Shown here: piece after piece, positions 22,521-34,911 of the stretch | How the letters are laid out: every line of letters starts with the position of its first letter | Numbering within the stretch: position 1 is the stretch's first letter | Source of the DNA: Azolla pinnata | Taxonomy: Eukaryota > Streptophyta > Polypodiopsida > Salviniales > Salviniaceae | Length of the DNA stretch: 56,203 nt | Reading direction: 5' to 3' | NCBI GenBank assembly: GCA_037176905.1 | Contig: JBBBWG010016223.1 | Coordinates: 25,529 to 81,731, forward strand | Translations under genes and position numbers: made by a program | Notes under the pieces: generated by a model | Told to the model about the DNA's origin: nothing | What the model saw: only the letters and a program-made list of their open reading frames with translations | The model's database searches: none

Positions 22521-22626
22521 AAGACGACGACGACGACGGCAGAGAACGGGGCGATGGCGGAGACGCAGACGACGTCGAAGCGCAGAGAATGAGGCGCAAG
22601 TGCAGGCGACGAGGGAGTGGAAAACG

Positions 22627-25600
22627 ATGAGCGACGGCCCGCAGGAAGCGGGCTGTGGCAGGTCCCCAGGGAGCTGCAGCAGCTTCAGGGGCTCCGACAA
22701 TAAGCAGGTGCTCTGCCCTGATCTGAATAAACGCCTCCTTGTTCGCCCTCCCGAAGGAGAAGCGGAAGATGGTGAAGGAAGAGGATTGGACGGAGCCGAA
22801 GCAGGCGCAGGAGCTGGCCAAGCAGGGAGCGGAGCGGTGATCCCGTGTAAAGAAGAAAACGAAGGCGTTGTCCTGTGTAAATTAGAAGAGGAAATGCCGT
22901 GTCAAGTTCAAGACAAAATACTGCGCAACCTTGGTTCCAGGCTTCTCTGGCTGGGGTTGTTTGCGAGCTATGGGGAACACCCCGACAGCAAAAACATTGT
23001 GAAACAAGTCATGCCTTCCCTCAAGGTTTTCATCTCGGTTTTCATTTTCTGTGTATTGGCTGTGGTGGTTCCTGTACTGGATGCCTTTCTAGTACAGTGT
23101 GAAGATTGCGAAGAGTCGGATGAACGGCCTTTTCAGAGGCTAGTGGATGGATCAGAGTCATGCCTTTCAGCCATATCTTTCGTGTGTTTGTTGTACCTAT
23201 TATGGAAAAATGGGCTTAGGGAGATCCTTTTGTTAGATGATGTGTATATTCGCATGGACATCAACTTGGAAAGTCGCCATCGATACAGACGGGAACTAGA
23301 GGTAAGCCGTACTGTTCCCTTCCTTGTATTTTCAGTGCGAAGTAAATTCTTTTGAAGCATAACAAGGTGCTCCTACACACTTCTGTTCGCGATGTTCATG
23401 AAACCTTTGTCTTTGTGTGTTATTCCCTGAGGCATCAACATGCTAGTTATGTTCATTTTATCATAGAACTCAATATTATGCTTGAGGATGTCTTTTTTTC
23501 TGATGAAAAATGCTAAATTCTTCAGAAATACTTCCAAAAAGATGACGTGATGCTTCTTTTTGTTTCCATGAAGATGCCTAAATAATCATATGGTACAAAC
23601 ACTTCAAAATATTTAACAGAGTTGTCTTCATGTCTGATTGTGAATTTCATCATTCTGCTTCCATTAAGATCCCAACAAGTAGATCATGAATCTGCACTTG
23701 CAACAATAAGCAGTGCATCGTTACTTTGAACTTGAAGGTGCATATAACTGCCTGCTTTGCAAAATTTTAAATTGACAGTTCAGATAGCCTGCACTCTGGA
23801 ACGTTTGGAAACATCATCACACATTAACATTGACATCGTCATTGACACAGATATCCAATGTCAGAAAAGCCGTAATTTGCATCTAGAAATTTTGAATAAC
23901 GCGTGTTTTTTGAGTTTTCAAGTTAAAATACCATCTAATTCTGAGATGTTTTACAATAAAAACAATGTTCATCACATTATAGAGATGCCCCTGATCATGG
24001 TGTTCAAAGAGTGGCTATTGTGTCATTTACACCCTCATAGTTGAAAATTACTTCAACGTTTTGGGATTGAAGGTCCATCCACATCCTAGTCTTGAAACGT
24101 TTTCTTGATTTTAACAAGGTTTGTTGAAACTTATTACTGCTTGGTAATTTGTTTTCCCAATATCTGGTATTCATGCTTGTGCTACGTAATGTGCACAGGG
24201 CTTGTTTCCTAGACATTTCAAGATTCTTTTTCCTTTCTTTGCTGTGGAGCTTGTGCATTGTGTCCTCTGGTTCAAGGATGCCTCCATAGGATGGGCACCA
24301 GCACAGTCTGTTTTGGCGGGAAAAATCGTGATGTGTTTTCTGGTTCTGGTCGGATGGACATACAACAATGGCATGTTTTTGTTCATGTGTTTGCTCTTCA
24401 AGCTTATGTGCTCCCTTGAGGTTCTTCGCTTGCATGAATACTATTCATTAGTCGTTCAAGAAGCAGACCCAGAGAGGAACACATCGTCAAAGGTGTTGTT
24501 TTTGATGCTGAAGGCACACATTGCTCTCCGCAAGAAGCTGTTGTTGATAAGCCACAGGTTTAGGATTTTCCTGGTATCTGCTCTCATCACCATTACAGTC
24601 AGCCAGTTCTTCGTTCTGTTCCAGGTGAGTGGCCGCTGTCGAATATTTCTTCATAAGCACCTCTTCCCTTCTTTTAACATATGTTGTTGCTACATTAGGA
24701 GCCTTTGCAAGGCTAAAATCAACAGCTTGCATGTTGCAGCGGCTAGTAACATCTAGTTAAACGTAACAATATACACACGCATATAATTAGAGATCCCATT
24801 ATCATCTAATATGCTGTTTTACAAAAGTCGACAAAGTAAATCGATTTTTGCTAGAAGAAAATACCTTGTTGAAGGTCATCTTGATATGATCAGCCGTTAC
24901 AAGCCACTAGAGCTAGCTTATTTTCTTTCTTATTGGTAAGAATTGGCACAACTAGCCCGAATGCGACCGAAAAGATTATGAACTACTGGTAGCTTTCCAT
25001 TCATTTGTCACCAATCCTCAGATGCTGATTGTGCCAGATTTCGTCCGTCCTATGCACATGGATTGTAGAGCATTTCTTGTCTCAGTATAGAATGGTGACC
25101 CATTAAAATTTTATCTTCTTCCAGATAACCAATTCAGGGGACGAATTTAACTTCCGAAGCACCGGTGACCTGGCAGTATGCTGTGTATTGCAACTTGTTG
25201 GCTTTACCATCTGTCTTCATTCAGCAGCGAAGATTACACATATGGCACAAAGAATTGTTTCTGTAGTAAGCCAGTGGCATGCATTAGAAAGTTGCAATGA
25301 AGACGCCCTGGAACAAGAAGATATTAAACAAACTAATACAAAGATCTTATCTTCAGCACTTACTAATGGCGAATCATCAGGTAATAGCATTCAACATATC
25401 GATCCATTTTCTGTTGGGAGAGCACGATTCCAATTTGCTGAAGAGAGAGTGTCACCGCTTGAACAATTTTTTACCATTACAAGTAGCCATCCTCCCCGAT
25501 CATCTGAAGTTGATGAGATAAGAGATATCAATGCTAGCTTGAAACTGTTCCAATCTACCTCCACCAGAAAGCACTCCCTAGGCAGCTCTGCCAGTGAGAT

Positions 25601-26218
25601 CCATGCCTTCCATAAGCGTCATGCTTTAGGTGCGTTTACATGTCCAATTTATGACTTTTTTTTCTTACACAACTTAATCCCGTTTATGATAGCTATTTTA
25701 TTTTATGTGCATTTGAGTCTTCATATTGTGAGTGGGTGTATGCACAATTCTTAATGAGTTTGGATGCTGAGCAACTAATCTCTACATTGTATCAGGTAGA
25801 CACGAGAATTTACTCACATTAAGGCAGATATAAGGGGCTGCAATCATTTGTTTGCAACCATTGTTTGTTTATTTTCACATGCCGAGGCTTCCACCATCAA
25901 CCTGATGTAGGAAAAAGCTGTGACATGCCCTGCATTTCTCTTTGTTTTCTCTCTGTGTCAGCCATTAAAGTAATACAGTTGTTATACCTCAACTTTTTTT
26001 TATTACATGCTTTACTCGAGCAATTTCGTAGTCCATTCTTGGAATTGACTCCTTAAAGATTGTACTAATATGATGATCTCGTGGTTGCAGTGACATATCT
26101 ACAACATTGCAGTGCAGGCATCTCTGTGTATGGCTTTGTTTTAGATCGGGGCTGTGTTTACACCATCTTCGCCATGGAGCTGTCCATTGTGCTGTGGGCC
26201 TTGGGGACCATAATATGA
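22627..26218 (+). CDS. DUF3537 / gustatory-receptor-like (GRL) seven-helix membrane protein
   Basis: Exons 22627-23301, 24199-24624, 25125-25629 and 26091-26218 join in phase to 577 codons. ATG 22627 is the first in frame, although the frame is open upstream. After a roughly 130-residue acidic N-terminus come hydrophobic segments: VFISVFIFCVLAVVVPVLDA, CLSAISFVCLLYLLW, ILFPFFAVELVHCVLW, MCFLVLVGWTYNNGMFLFMC, FRIFLVSALITITVSQFFV, LAVCCVLQLVGFTICLH and a last one ending the protein (IFAMELSIVLWALGTII). The C-terminal signature GISVYGFVLDRGCVYTIF is typical of plant DUF3537. This family is regarded as a distant plant relative of insect odorant and gustatory receptors, forming ligand-gated channels in animals; the plant function is largely unknown. 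The insert between helices 6 and 7 (residues about 390-530) is polar and Ser-rich. Confidence 0.88.
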
Positions 26219-26981
26219 GGATTTACTTTGACCCCTCTTTGTTAGGGGTACTTTCAAATCCTATTAATGATAATTCACATCAATCCCATGACGCGAACGA
26301 TGCTTGCAGCACAGGTATCAACTGAGATCCTATGAAGTCATTGTATGATGCTGTCTTTTGTTCAGTCATATCATATTTCAAGTTTTATTATATTTCAATC
26401 ACTCTGATTGATGCATTCATTGGGCCTGAGTGTAGGCCATTGTATACTACATTGTAATCCCATCCATCTTGACTTCCAAGGACACTGGCTATTCAGAGAT
26501 TTGTCGAAACAAGCGAGAGGAAGTCGTGCCCACTTGTATATCCCAGATCCAAAGTGAATCATAATGTAATCACAATTTAGTGGTGTAGTTCAATTGTGGA
26601 CCAGCCAATTTTATTTCATTCATGCTTACAGTCTACACAATGGCCAGCATAAGAAGCCATTGTTATTCATTGACACTTGGCATGCAAAAACGTGTAGGAT
26701 TGATAGGATTGATGTAAGAAAATCGCAGATTGAATGTGGGGCAGTTAAAATAGCCATGGTATGGCAATCATTTGCTAATAATGCTTGTTTTCCAAGCAAC
26801 AACAGATTTCGTTCCTCGATGCCTAAACATAGATCATTTTTTGATACTGCATCCATTCATGGAATCTATCCAGCTTGGGACTTATGATTGCCATGCTTGT
26901 AAACTAATTAGAGGATTTCTTGCACATTTAAGTACCGCTAATTACGTCGACAGCTTTTAATTATTTAACAGACACAAGTAG

Positions 26982-27013
<32 letters not shown>

Positions 27014-27282
27014 CGGAATGTCGTCTATTTAAAATTAGAATGAGTGGTGACCTCCTTCCTTCAAAATACCTCAAGACGGTGTGATGACGCTCTCTTGATG
27101 AGGCTAGACACTCTTCTTCTTTGATCCAAACATTTGGTTTTTTTTGCAATCAGTAATTTCGTAGGGTATAAAAGAGTCTTTGATTGTGGGCTGCCGATGT
27201 GATTGACCACGCTTTGATCCCAAACCCATGATAATGACGGAGCTCCCATGGACAAGAATGTCTTTGGAATCAGAGCTTTTTT
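26219..27282. other. Convergent spacer with an (AT)n microsatellite
   Basis: The 3' flanks of the DUF3537 gene and of the reverse phosphatase gene meet here. An AT dinucleotide run occupies about 26983-27013. No gene was recognised. Confidence 0.6.
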
Positions 27283-29479
27283 TCACATTCTGCTTCTCTC
27301 CGATGACCACCACTCTTGCAATGCGCTCATCTGCGATGAGCTCATGTGGATGCGAGGCCGCTTGCGTTGGATGATTTCTCTGGCAGCCTCTGGGGAGGAG
27401 GCGATGCCGAGGGAGATGAGCAGAGCACATGCAACCACAACACTACGGCCGTGGCCTAGAAACAACAACAACAAGAGCCAAATCACTTTCTTGATCATGA
27501 ACATGTAAAGAAACCCTCAAAATGACCTAGGACCCTGAGACTCTGACACCCCTGCTACACATTGTCCTTGGACGAAGCATTACGGACCTGCTGATTAGAT
27601 TATTAGAGCCGAGAGAATGGATCAATGGCGATTAACCACACCCATCCATCCATGAGCGAAGAAGGATTGAAAGATTTGAATCCAAAGTATCATGTATGTC
27701 CTGTTCCACAGATTATTTGCCTTGGACTATACCCTAGAAGCAGACAAGTACGGATCCGGTGACGGAGAGCCTAGCCTCACCAAGAGCGTCTTCACAATGT
27801 CTCGGGATGAAAGAGGTAATGAGTCCCACCCCTTAGATAGGCCAAACTTGTTGCAAGGCTCCCTGACCACTAGACGTGTGACCATGAGGGTTTGTCTGCA
27901 TGTCCTAAGATAACCGGTTTCTTTCTTATCCCAGCCTCACTAAGAAACTCTCGACAATGTCTCAAAATACCATAATGAAAGGAGGTAGTTATTCCCCTTG
28001 ATATTTGCAAGGCTCCCAGACCATTAAATATGTTTCACATGTCTAATGACTCAATGTCCTAAGATAACCGGTTTAATCCACTTCTCCTATCTTTCATCAG
28101 GAGACTCTCCACATTGTCTCAAGATGTCGTAATGAAAAGGGGGTAGATATTACTCCCCTTTATATAGGTCAAACTTGCAAGGCTCCCAGACCATTTAATG
28201 TGTGTTGCACACATTTCTAATATAAGTCATAGTCGATTTTTCCCACTTATCTTAGCTTTCATCAGGAGATTCTCCATACCATCTCAAGATATTGCAACGA
28301 AAAGGAGGTAAAAATATTACTCCCCTTTATATAGGTCAAACTTGCAAGGCTCCCAGACCATTCAATGTGTGTTGCACACATGTCGAATATAAGTTGTAGT
28401 CGGTCTTTCCCATTTATCTTAGCTTTCATCGAGAGACTCTCCATACTATCTCAAGATGTTACAACGAAAAGGATGTAAAAATATTACTCCCCGTTATATA
28501 GGTCAAACTTACAAGGCTCCCAGAACATTCAATGTGTGTTGCACACATGTCTAATATAAGTCATAGTCAGTCTTTCCCATTTATCTTAGCTTTTATCAAG
28601 AGACTCTCCATACCATCTCAAGATGTTGCAACGGAAAGGAGGTAAAAATATTACTCTCTTTTATATAGGTCAAACTTCCAAGGCTCCCAGACCATTAAAT
28701 GTGTGTTTCACACATTAAAATAAACCGTTGTTTTTTGTTTCCCCCTTCCATGTACCTCCCCTTTATATAGGCCAAACTTGCAAGGCTCCCAGACCATTTA
28801 ATGTGTGTTTCACACATTAAGATAAACCATTGTTGTTTTTTTCTTTCCCCCCCCCCCCTCTCCGTGTACCTTACACTTTAATTAAAAGGCCGGATGATGG
28901 GGATTGGGGCTCACCGAAAGCACAATGCACGAGGACGGGGCGGCCGAGGCGGCGCATGCGAGCGGCCCACGCGGCGGCGCGGGCAAGGCGGGCGGCCTCA
29001 GGTCTCCGCGAATCCCAAGTGGGAACGCACAGATACGGGAGGCCATCGAGGCAGCTGCTCCGCGGGAGCTCGCAGGTGCAATCGACGACAGCGGGGCTGC
29101 CATCGGGAACATGCTCGGGCTCGAAGGGCCAGCCCCCGACGAAGATGCCCTCGCTCACCTCGCTGTACACCGGCTCATCATCACCCGACTTCTTCTTCCT
29201 CCTCCTCCTCCTCCGCCTCATTGCATAGACATATCCCTGCGCGAGTGCAAGGTACGGGTAGAAGAGGAGATAAGACCACCACTGCAGATTCCCGGCCTCT
29301 GACTTGCCTAGCAGGCCCACGCAGTTCACGGCCGGGTGCGAACAGAGCGCGACGACGAGGCCCCCCGTGCCCGTCTGCAGCAGCGGCAGCAGGAGCCAGA
29401 GCGGCAGCGTGCGCCTCCCCACGTACGCGACGCAGAGCGCCGCCAAGCTGTTGCTCGCCACCAGCCTCGAGATCGCCAT
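27283..29479 (-). CDS. Membrane-anchored dual-specificity phosphatase
   Basis: Two exons, 29479-28915 and 27455-27283, join in phase to 245 codons. The N-terminal 90 residues have three hydrophobic stretches (SLAALCVAYVG; LPLWLLLPLLQTGTGGLVVA; WWSYLLFYPYLALAQGYVYA), then a run of Arg/Lys (MRRRRRRRKKK) that would face the cytosol. The phosphatase domain starts at EPVYSEVSEGIFVGGWP; PTWD near residue 150 may hold the acid Asp. The active-site loop is VLVHCAFG|HGRSVVVACALL, giving C186-x5-R192; the intron cuts the codon for G189 inside it. The tail EIIQRKRPRIHMSSSQMSAL, QEW matches plant members, related to proteins annotated YnbD-like. The substrate (protein, phosphoinositide or other lipid) cannot be told. 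The intron of 1,459 bases carries the 167-base satellite. Each exon alone looks like an unrelated small ORF. Confidence 0.88.
27780..28830. repeat. About 167-base satellite, seven copies, within the phosphatase intron
   Basis: The landmark GGCTCCC(A/T)GA recurs at 27857, 28011, 28181, 28348, 28515, 28681 and 28784, with spacings 154, 170, 167, 167, 166 and 103. Each unit also has CCCCTTTATATAGG(T/C)CAAACTTGCAAG, ATGTGTGTT(G/T)CACACAT and AGA(C/T)TCTCCATACCATCTCAAG. The middle copies are most alike; the first is divergent and the last shortened. The whole array lies inside the intron of the reverse phosphatase gene. Confidence 0.92.
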
Positions 29480-29514
29480 ACTTACTACGCCCTTGTTAAA
29501 TATAGCCTTGTCCT

Positions 29515-29672
29515 TCTGTTGTTGCTGCTGATGTTGCTGATGCTGTTGCTATCACTGTTGCTATTGCTGCTGCTTCTGTTGTTGTTGCTGTTGTTGCTGT
29601 TGCTGTTGCTTCTGTTGTTGCTGCTTCTGTTATTGCTGCTGCTGCTATTGCTGATGCTGCTGTTGTTGGCCA
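29515..29672. repeat. TTG/CTG triplet tract upstream of the phosphatase gene
   Basis: About 150 bases of TTG, CTG and ATG triplets end roughly 35 bases upstream of the reverse phosphatase ATG. Read with the gene, it is a CAA/CAG-rich leader or promoter segment. The poly-Leu frame on the forward strand is an artefact. Confidence 0.85.
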
Positions 29673-30497
29673 CCAGCTTGACTCCGCGATCCATTTTCTT
29701 CTCGAGAGATCGTCGAGGCCCGCCCACCGACCCTAAGTTGGATTTCTGCGGATAATCGCTGGAGTAGATGCCACTCCAGGAATGAGTGGCATGCAAGTCT
29801 GCTACAGAGGGGGGAAAAAAAACGACGTCTGCTTTTTTTCTTGTGCCCTTCCTTCCTTCCATTCTTTGTATGATGTCGCGGGGCAGAATCCAGATGCCGT
29901 TTTTTTCTGCTGCTGTAAGCCGATCGCTTGGCCAAAATGCCATCGAGACGACGACGACGATGACAGGATCCGTGATGCGATTCTTTCTTTTCTCGCAAAT
30001 GTACATTTGTATTAAAAATGAATACGAAAACCCGCACTGTCGAAATGTACTGTAAAAGTTAAGCGGTGAAACAAGGTCAAATCTTCTAAGGCTCTATAAT
30101 ACTAAACGACGTAAATAGGCAATTCCAACACAGATTGCCAATATATGGCCCTATCCAAGAGGGACATGAAAATGTTTTCTTCTTTTTTCTTTCTTCTTCT
30201 TCTCTGTTATGAACTCGTGCATGTAACGAGCCGTAGTATAAACAAGTGCATATGATTAGATGTCATGCTACACATAATTTTAGACTTGAGCATCAGTTAA
30301 CAAGCTATTATGTAAATAGCATGTATGCATCCCATCATCTATCTGGTGGGATGCATCTTGGATCACTTTGGACTCGGACGCAAGAGCCTACCCTATGAGC
30401 TCTATCCGCAGATTATATCGATATGCTAATTAGTGATCTTGATTAACATCTAATCTCTCTTTAATCTTGCTTCGATCTTGCTTCATGATCTATAATC
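29673..30497. other. Divergent spacer
   Basis: Upstream flanks of the reverse phosphatase and the forward OCP3-like gene. No gene recognised. A CTTC-rich stretch lies near 30178-30202 and an inverted ATGCATCCCATCATCTATCT / GGTGGGATGCAT pair near 30325-30357. Confidence 0.5.
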
Positions 30498-30648
30498 AGT
30501 TCTTCTTCCTTCTTCTTCTTCTTCTTCTTCTTCTTCTTCTTCTTCTTCTTCTTCTTCTTGTGAAGGAGAGGGGTATTTTGTGGAAATAAGGAAATATCTA
30601 ATTCTCTGAAGGATGAAGAAGAAGAAGAAGAAGAAGAAGAAGAAGAAA
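30498..30648. repeat. Facing (TTC)n and (GAA)n tracts before OCP3
   Basis: A TTC run at about 30498-30559 is followed 55 bases later by a GAA run at about 30614-30648, ending 25 bases before the ATG. The two are complementary and could pair in RNA or single-stranded DNA. A third tract (TTC again, 30736-30802) codes for poly-Ser in exon 1. Confidence 0.88.
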
Positions 30649-30673
30649 CGGTCTGTGTCCAAGAGGCAGAATC

Positions 30674-33600
30674 ATGGCAGCTATGGCGGCGAGCAAAGCT
30701 TCCTTCCTTAGTCTCCACAGAAGCCCAAATCCTCTCTATTCTTCTTCCTCCCCTTCTTCTTCTTCTTCTTCTTCTTCTTCTTCTTCTTCTTCTTCTTCTT
30801 CTTTCGGTACCTTTCCTAGGAGGTTCCCGTCCCTCAGCTCTTCTTCTTCTTCGTCTTCGCCCTCCTCGCCACTCTCAGTTTTGGCGTCGAAGAATAAGCG
30901 TAGCAGCAGCAGCAGCAGCAACGCCGATGGGAAAAACTCGCCCCCCGCTAAAGGCTTCTCCAAGGTTTGTTTATATGTCTGTGTGCTTGTTCTATTTGCG
31001 CTCTTTTGGATTCCCAAATTTTCCATCTTCTTTGTAGCCCTTTTTGGCTGTCAGGATATAGCAGATTAATGCATCTAGTCTAACTCGAACGTAGTCCGAC
31101 TGGAAAATGTGCCCATAATCTGCCATGGCTCCATCAAAGCGTCTGAATGCAGAATAGTTGGGTGATTTCCTTCCACTGATATTAGCATAAGGTTATAGAG
31201 AGAGTGATTACATGGGTGCAACAAAGATGTGTGAAATTTGGGAATCGAAGCCGAGACATTAGCTGGTAGTTCAATACCTTACATTTCCTGTAAGCTAATT
31301 GAAAAGGAAGAGAAAGAAAGAGAGAGAGGCTTGTATTAATTCGAGGGGATTTTGAAGTTGCATTTTGGATAGATTGATGTAAGGTATAGTTTCAGAATGG
31401 GTGATTACACGGTGTACGGAACATGCATTAAGGCTGGATTTTTGAACCCAGAGTCCTTTAATTCAATTGCTTGCTACAGTTTACGATGTTTGAGAAAGAG
31501 AAAGAGAAAGAGGAACTTTGAACTTACTGTATCTAATGCACCTCTCTAGAAATCACAAAAGAACACCAAGAACGATCCGTGGGAATCCCTGCTCCAACAA
31601 CTCGAGACAGATCTAGAGAATGACAATGAAGAGGTTGATGATGATGAAGACATAACGGAAGAAGATATATTGAGTTTCGAGCAAGAATTACAGTCAGTTG
31701 TAAAGGACTTGGCAGCGGAAGTGCGAAGGAAAAGAGGGAAAAGCAAAGAAGTAGCTGAAGAGATGAAGGCCAGAAATGTCGATGAAGAAGATGAGAATTC
31801 CATGAATTGGGATGGAGATCATGATGAAGATATGAGTGATGATGAATTCGAGGAACCAAGAAAAGTTCATCTAGAAAGATGGCAGCTTAAGAAGCTGGCA
31901 GCTGCATCAGAGATTGGTCGAAGGAAAGTAAATGTGAGTTCATCTATCTTATCTGCTTTTGCATCTTTGACAAAATGTAGAAAAAACATTGGACATGCAA
32001 CATACTGAACATGATTTAAACTTCCATTACAAAATTTGCATACCTGTTGGAGAATTTTACTCATGGCTCAACAAATTTCTTTTGCGCTTCTTCATCATGA
32101 TGTGATAGATTAAGAGTCTAGCTGCTGAGCTTCAGCTTGAACGAGATGATGTGATCTCCTTCCTAAAGAATCCTCCTACCGAGCTGTTGCTTATGCTCGC
32201 TAACGAAGCAGAAGATGAAGCTAGTGCTAACGAAGAAGAGGAGCACTCTGATAATGAGGAGGAAGCTTCTGATGACGTAACTAGTACTGATGAAGAGCAA
32301 AGCAATCAACTCCTTGGAGACGTTGAAAGTGGGATTTCACAATCTGATAAGTTCAATAGGTTGGAATACGGGCCAAGGGATTGGATCAAAGGAAAACGGC
32401 TTCGTAAAGTCCATATTGCAACAATGGAGCGTGTTTATAAACGCACGAAATGGCCAACTGTAAGTGAAATCATATATTTTCCCTGTAAGTTTCTATTGAT
32501 ATTCATTTCTTTTCAAGCATTGAAGGATTGAGAGGCCATTATTCGAATACTTATACTGCGTAGAGCATAACATTTATGGTCAGTTTGTGTCACAGAAAAA
32601 GCTAGATGAAATCACTTTCCTCCATGGCTGATGGAAAGATTCCATTTGAAAGCCCTCTGGAGTTACAATTCAGATGATGATCGTATTGTAGGGATCCACA
32701 TTCATACCCTTGCTCTCGGGAAAATCAAAAGCGTCAATGTTTGTGTCAAAAATGCTGATTTGATTCATCAATTATATGAATACAAAGTTTAGGCCGGTCA
32801 TTTTATTAGCTAGCAATACCAATAGCAGTATAGATATCCTGTTTCATCTGCCCCCTAGAGAGTGTTTTCTGCAGTGTCCAGAACATTAGCAACAAGTAGT
32901 ATACTGTTATACCCCTTCCATTGCAAACTGATTAAATGGATTGGTATAGATGGAAGCATAACTGCAATATTCCACATGCCATGTCCCAAGCTCTAAATTA
33001 CTTTTTGCTTTTGTGCATATTCTTGTTTGATGGGTCCTGCATTATATTAAAATTTTCACCTTTCACCATATACCCCTTTTATTAGTTCAAGGGAATAAAT
33101 ACTGTAGCTCTAGACCCTCGGTGGTACAAGAATAGGATTAGAGTCTATTCCTGCCCTTATTTGATATTCTGGAGGATTGACAATCTTCTCTGATGTTGAC
33201 ACCTGTTGATCTTCAGAAATTGTATCTTTGACAGATTCATAGTGCATAAGACAAAGCAGCAAGGATAATACTACCTTATTACCTGGAACTGCATACTGCA
33301 TGATTACTATTGGCACCCAAACCTTTGATAAGCACTCATAAACACAAAAGGGATCTGGGAAGTGGACACTTTGATTGTTTTCCTTCTTTCTCCCTATCAA
33401 AATTTGAAGCCTGCAGTTTGTGATTCTGAATTTTCATGGGATGTATTTAACTGTCTATGTGTGGAATAAATCTATTTGAGTGGTATGGAATTTAGACAGA
33501 GACTCACTGCAGTAGATCTTTGTAATTGCAGAATGCGATGATTGAAAGCATTGTCAATGTCACAAGGCTTCCTCGGAGACGTGTCTTGGACTGGTTCGAT

Positions 33601-33723
33601 GAACGAAGGCAACAGTCGGGGTCGAAAAATCCTCATGAGCAGCCGGCAATTTTGAGGAAAACTTGGAAAAAAACTGTCACTCACAGTTTTGCGCACTTAA
33701 CTGAGCAAAGGAGCACGGAGTAG
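30674..33723 (+). CDS. OCP3: OCP3-like plastid-targeted homeodomain protein
   Basis: Exons 30674-30964, 31550-31933, 32109-32459 and 33532-33723 join in phase to 405 codons; Arabidopsis OCP3 is about 350. The first 95 residues are very Ser-rich with Arg and few acidic residues, typical of a chloroplast transit peptide. Acidic central parts follow (DNEEVDDDEDITEEDILSFE), then YGPRDWIKGKRLRKVHIATM and ERVYKRTKWPT|NAMIESIVNVTRLPRRR, VLDWFDERR, the homeodomain-like region; an intron falls inside it after residue 342. In Arabidopsis, OCP3 was found as a regulator of resistance to necrotrophic fungi and later linked to plastid RNA editing, so the homeodomain label may mislead about its site of action. 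Extra length comes mainly from the poly-Ser tract and acidic linker. Confidence 0.9.
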
Positions 33724-34911
33724 CCACCTGAATGCCATTGTTTTCTTGTACGACGGATCTGATACACTTCGCATCTGGCCAATGATAAATGCTACAGATT
33801 CGCTGTATAATATCAAGTTGAAGATTTTGCCCGTGATATAAGATGATATAGGATGCTCGTGTTGATTAGTCACAAGGTAACAGTATTTGCATTAATTTGG
33901 AGAACAAATTTGTCATTCTAAGCACAAGCACATCTTCAATGCAAATCCAGGTATTCTGAGCTGAAAATGCATATTTAAATTACTATTTCGTGACCCTATT
34001 TCTGATTTTGTCTTGATGAATGCCCCGAATCTCATGTGATGAAATCATCTGCTTCCCAGATTCTACTCTTTAAACATTAAAACAGAAAGAACCTCCTCAT
34101 ATCTGTAAACACTTCTGCATGAATAAGTGATGACTAATGAATTAATGCACGTCTCTGAACAAGTTGTTTGTCAGGGTACAGCAGATGGTTACCTCTATCA
34201 TTCATCCACATTATCCCCATGAATAAGTGATGACATTCCACAGGGCCCAAATTGCGCAAATCCTGAAAGCATGGATTTTTTACTGATCACATGGAACATA
34301 TACAGTCAATTCAGGACATTGTCAGTTGTTTCGAAAGCTGATGTCAAACTATCACCCACCCTTAATCGACAATACTTCTAAACCGACATCATAGGCAATG
34401 AAAATGAAGCCCATCAGAAATTGTTTCTAATTTATAGCCGCCATATTTGTTCTCCAAGTCGAGAATCATGAGTTACAACATACTCAATTGTGGAGGTTTC
34501 CATAATCGAGCATAAGACATATTTCCAACGCGAGATATTGAAACCTCCCACAATTGTCGAGAATCTCATCTGGATAGAAGTTCCTGAATAAGATTTTTAA
34601 AATTTTCAACTTCCACAGGAATCAGAAATCTTTGCGACAAAAAGAGCAGTCAAGCGCATGGGCAAGCAAGCTGTGGTCATGGCATCCAGCCGTCCATGAC
34701 ACTCCTTGATGAACGTAGCCGAGGGATCTCATCACCAGACAGTTCAATGCATAGCAGAATACAGCACAGCTGCCTAGTCCTTCTTCATGTACTTGTGTGT
34801 CAGATCCCATTCAACAATTCAATACTAAGGCCACCTTAGACCAGAAGTAGAACATCTGTCATGTTCTACTCCAGTAAGAAAGTCTGTCCATCCATGCCTC
34901 AGAAAATTGAA
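33724..34911. other. Convergent 3' flanks
   Basis: Spacer between the stop of the OCP3-like gene and the stop of the reverse U5 GTPase gene. AT-rich; no coding signal. A short inverted pair (ACAATTGTGG/CCACAATTG-type words) occurs near 34485-34560. Confidence 0.55.

Noticed and set aside
27283..27504. A 73-residue secreted-peptide-like ORF (MFMIKKVIWLLLLLFLG start)
   Set aside because: Its hydrophobic start is intron sequence; from HGRSVVVACALL onward it is the second exon of the phosphatase, in phase with exon 1.
29336..29755. Poly-Leu frame on the forward strand
   Set aside because: An artefact of TTG/CTG triplets; the real gene here is the reverse phosphatase.
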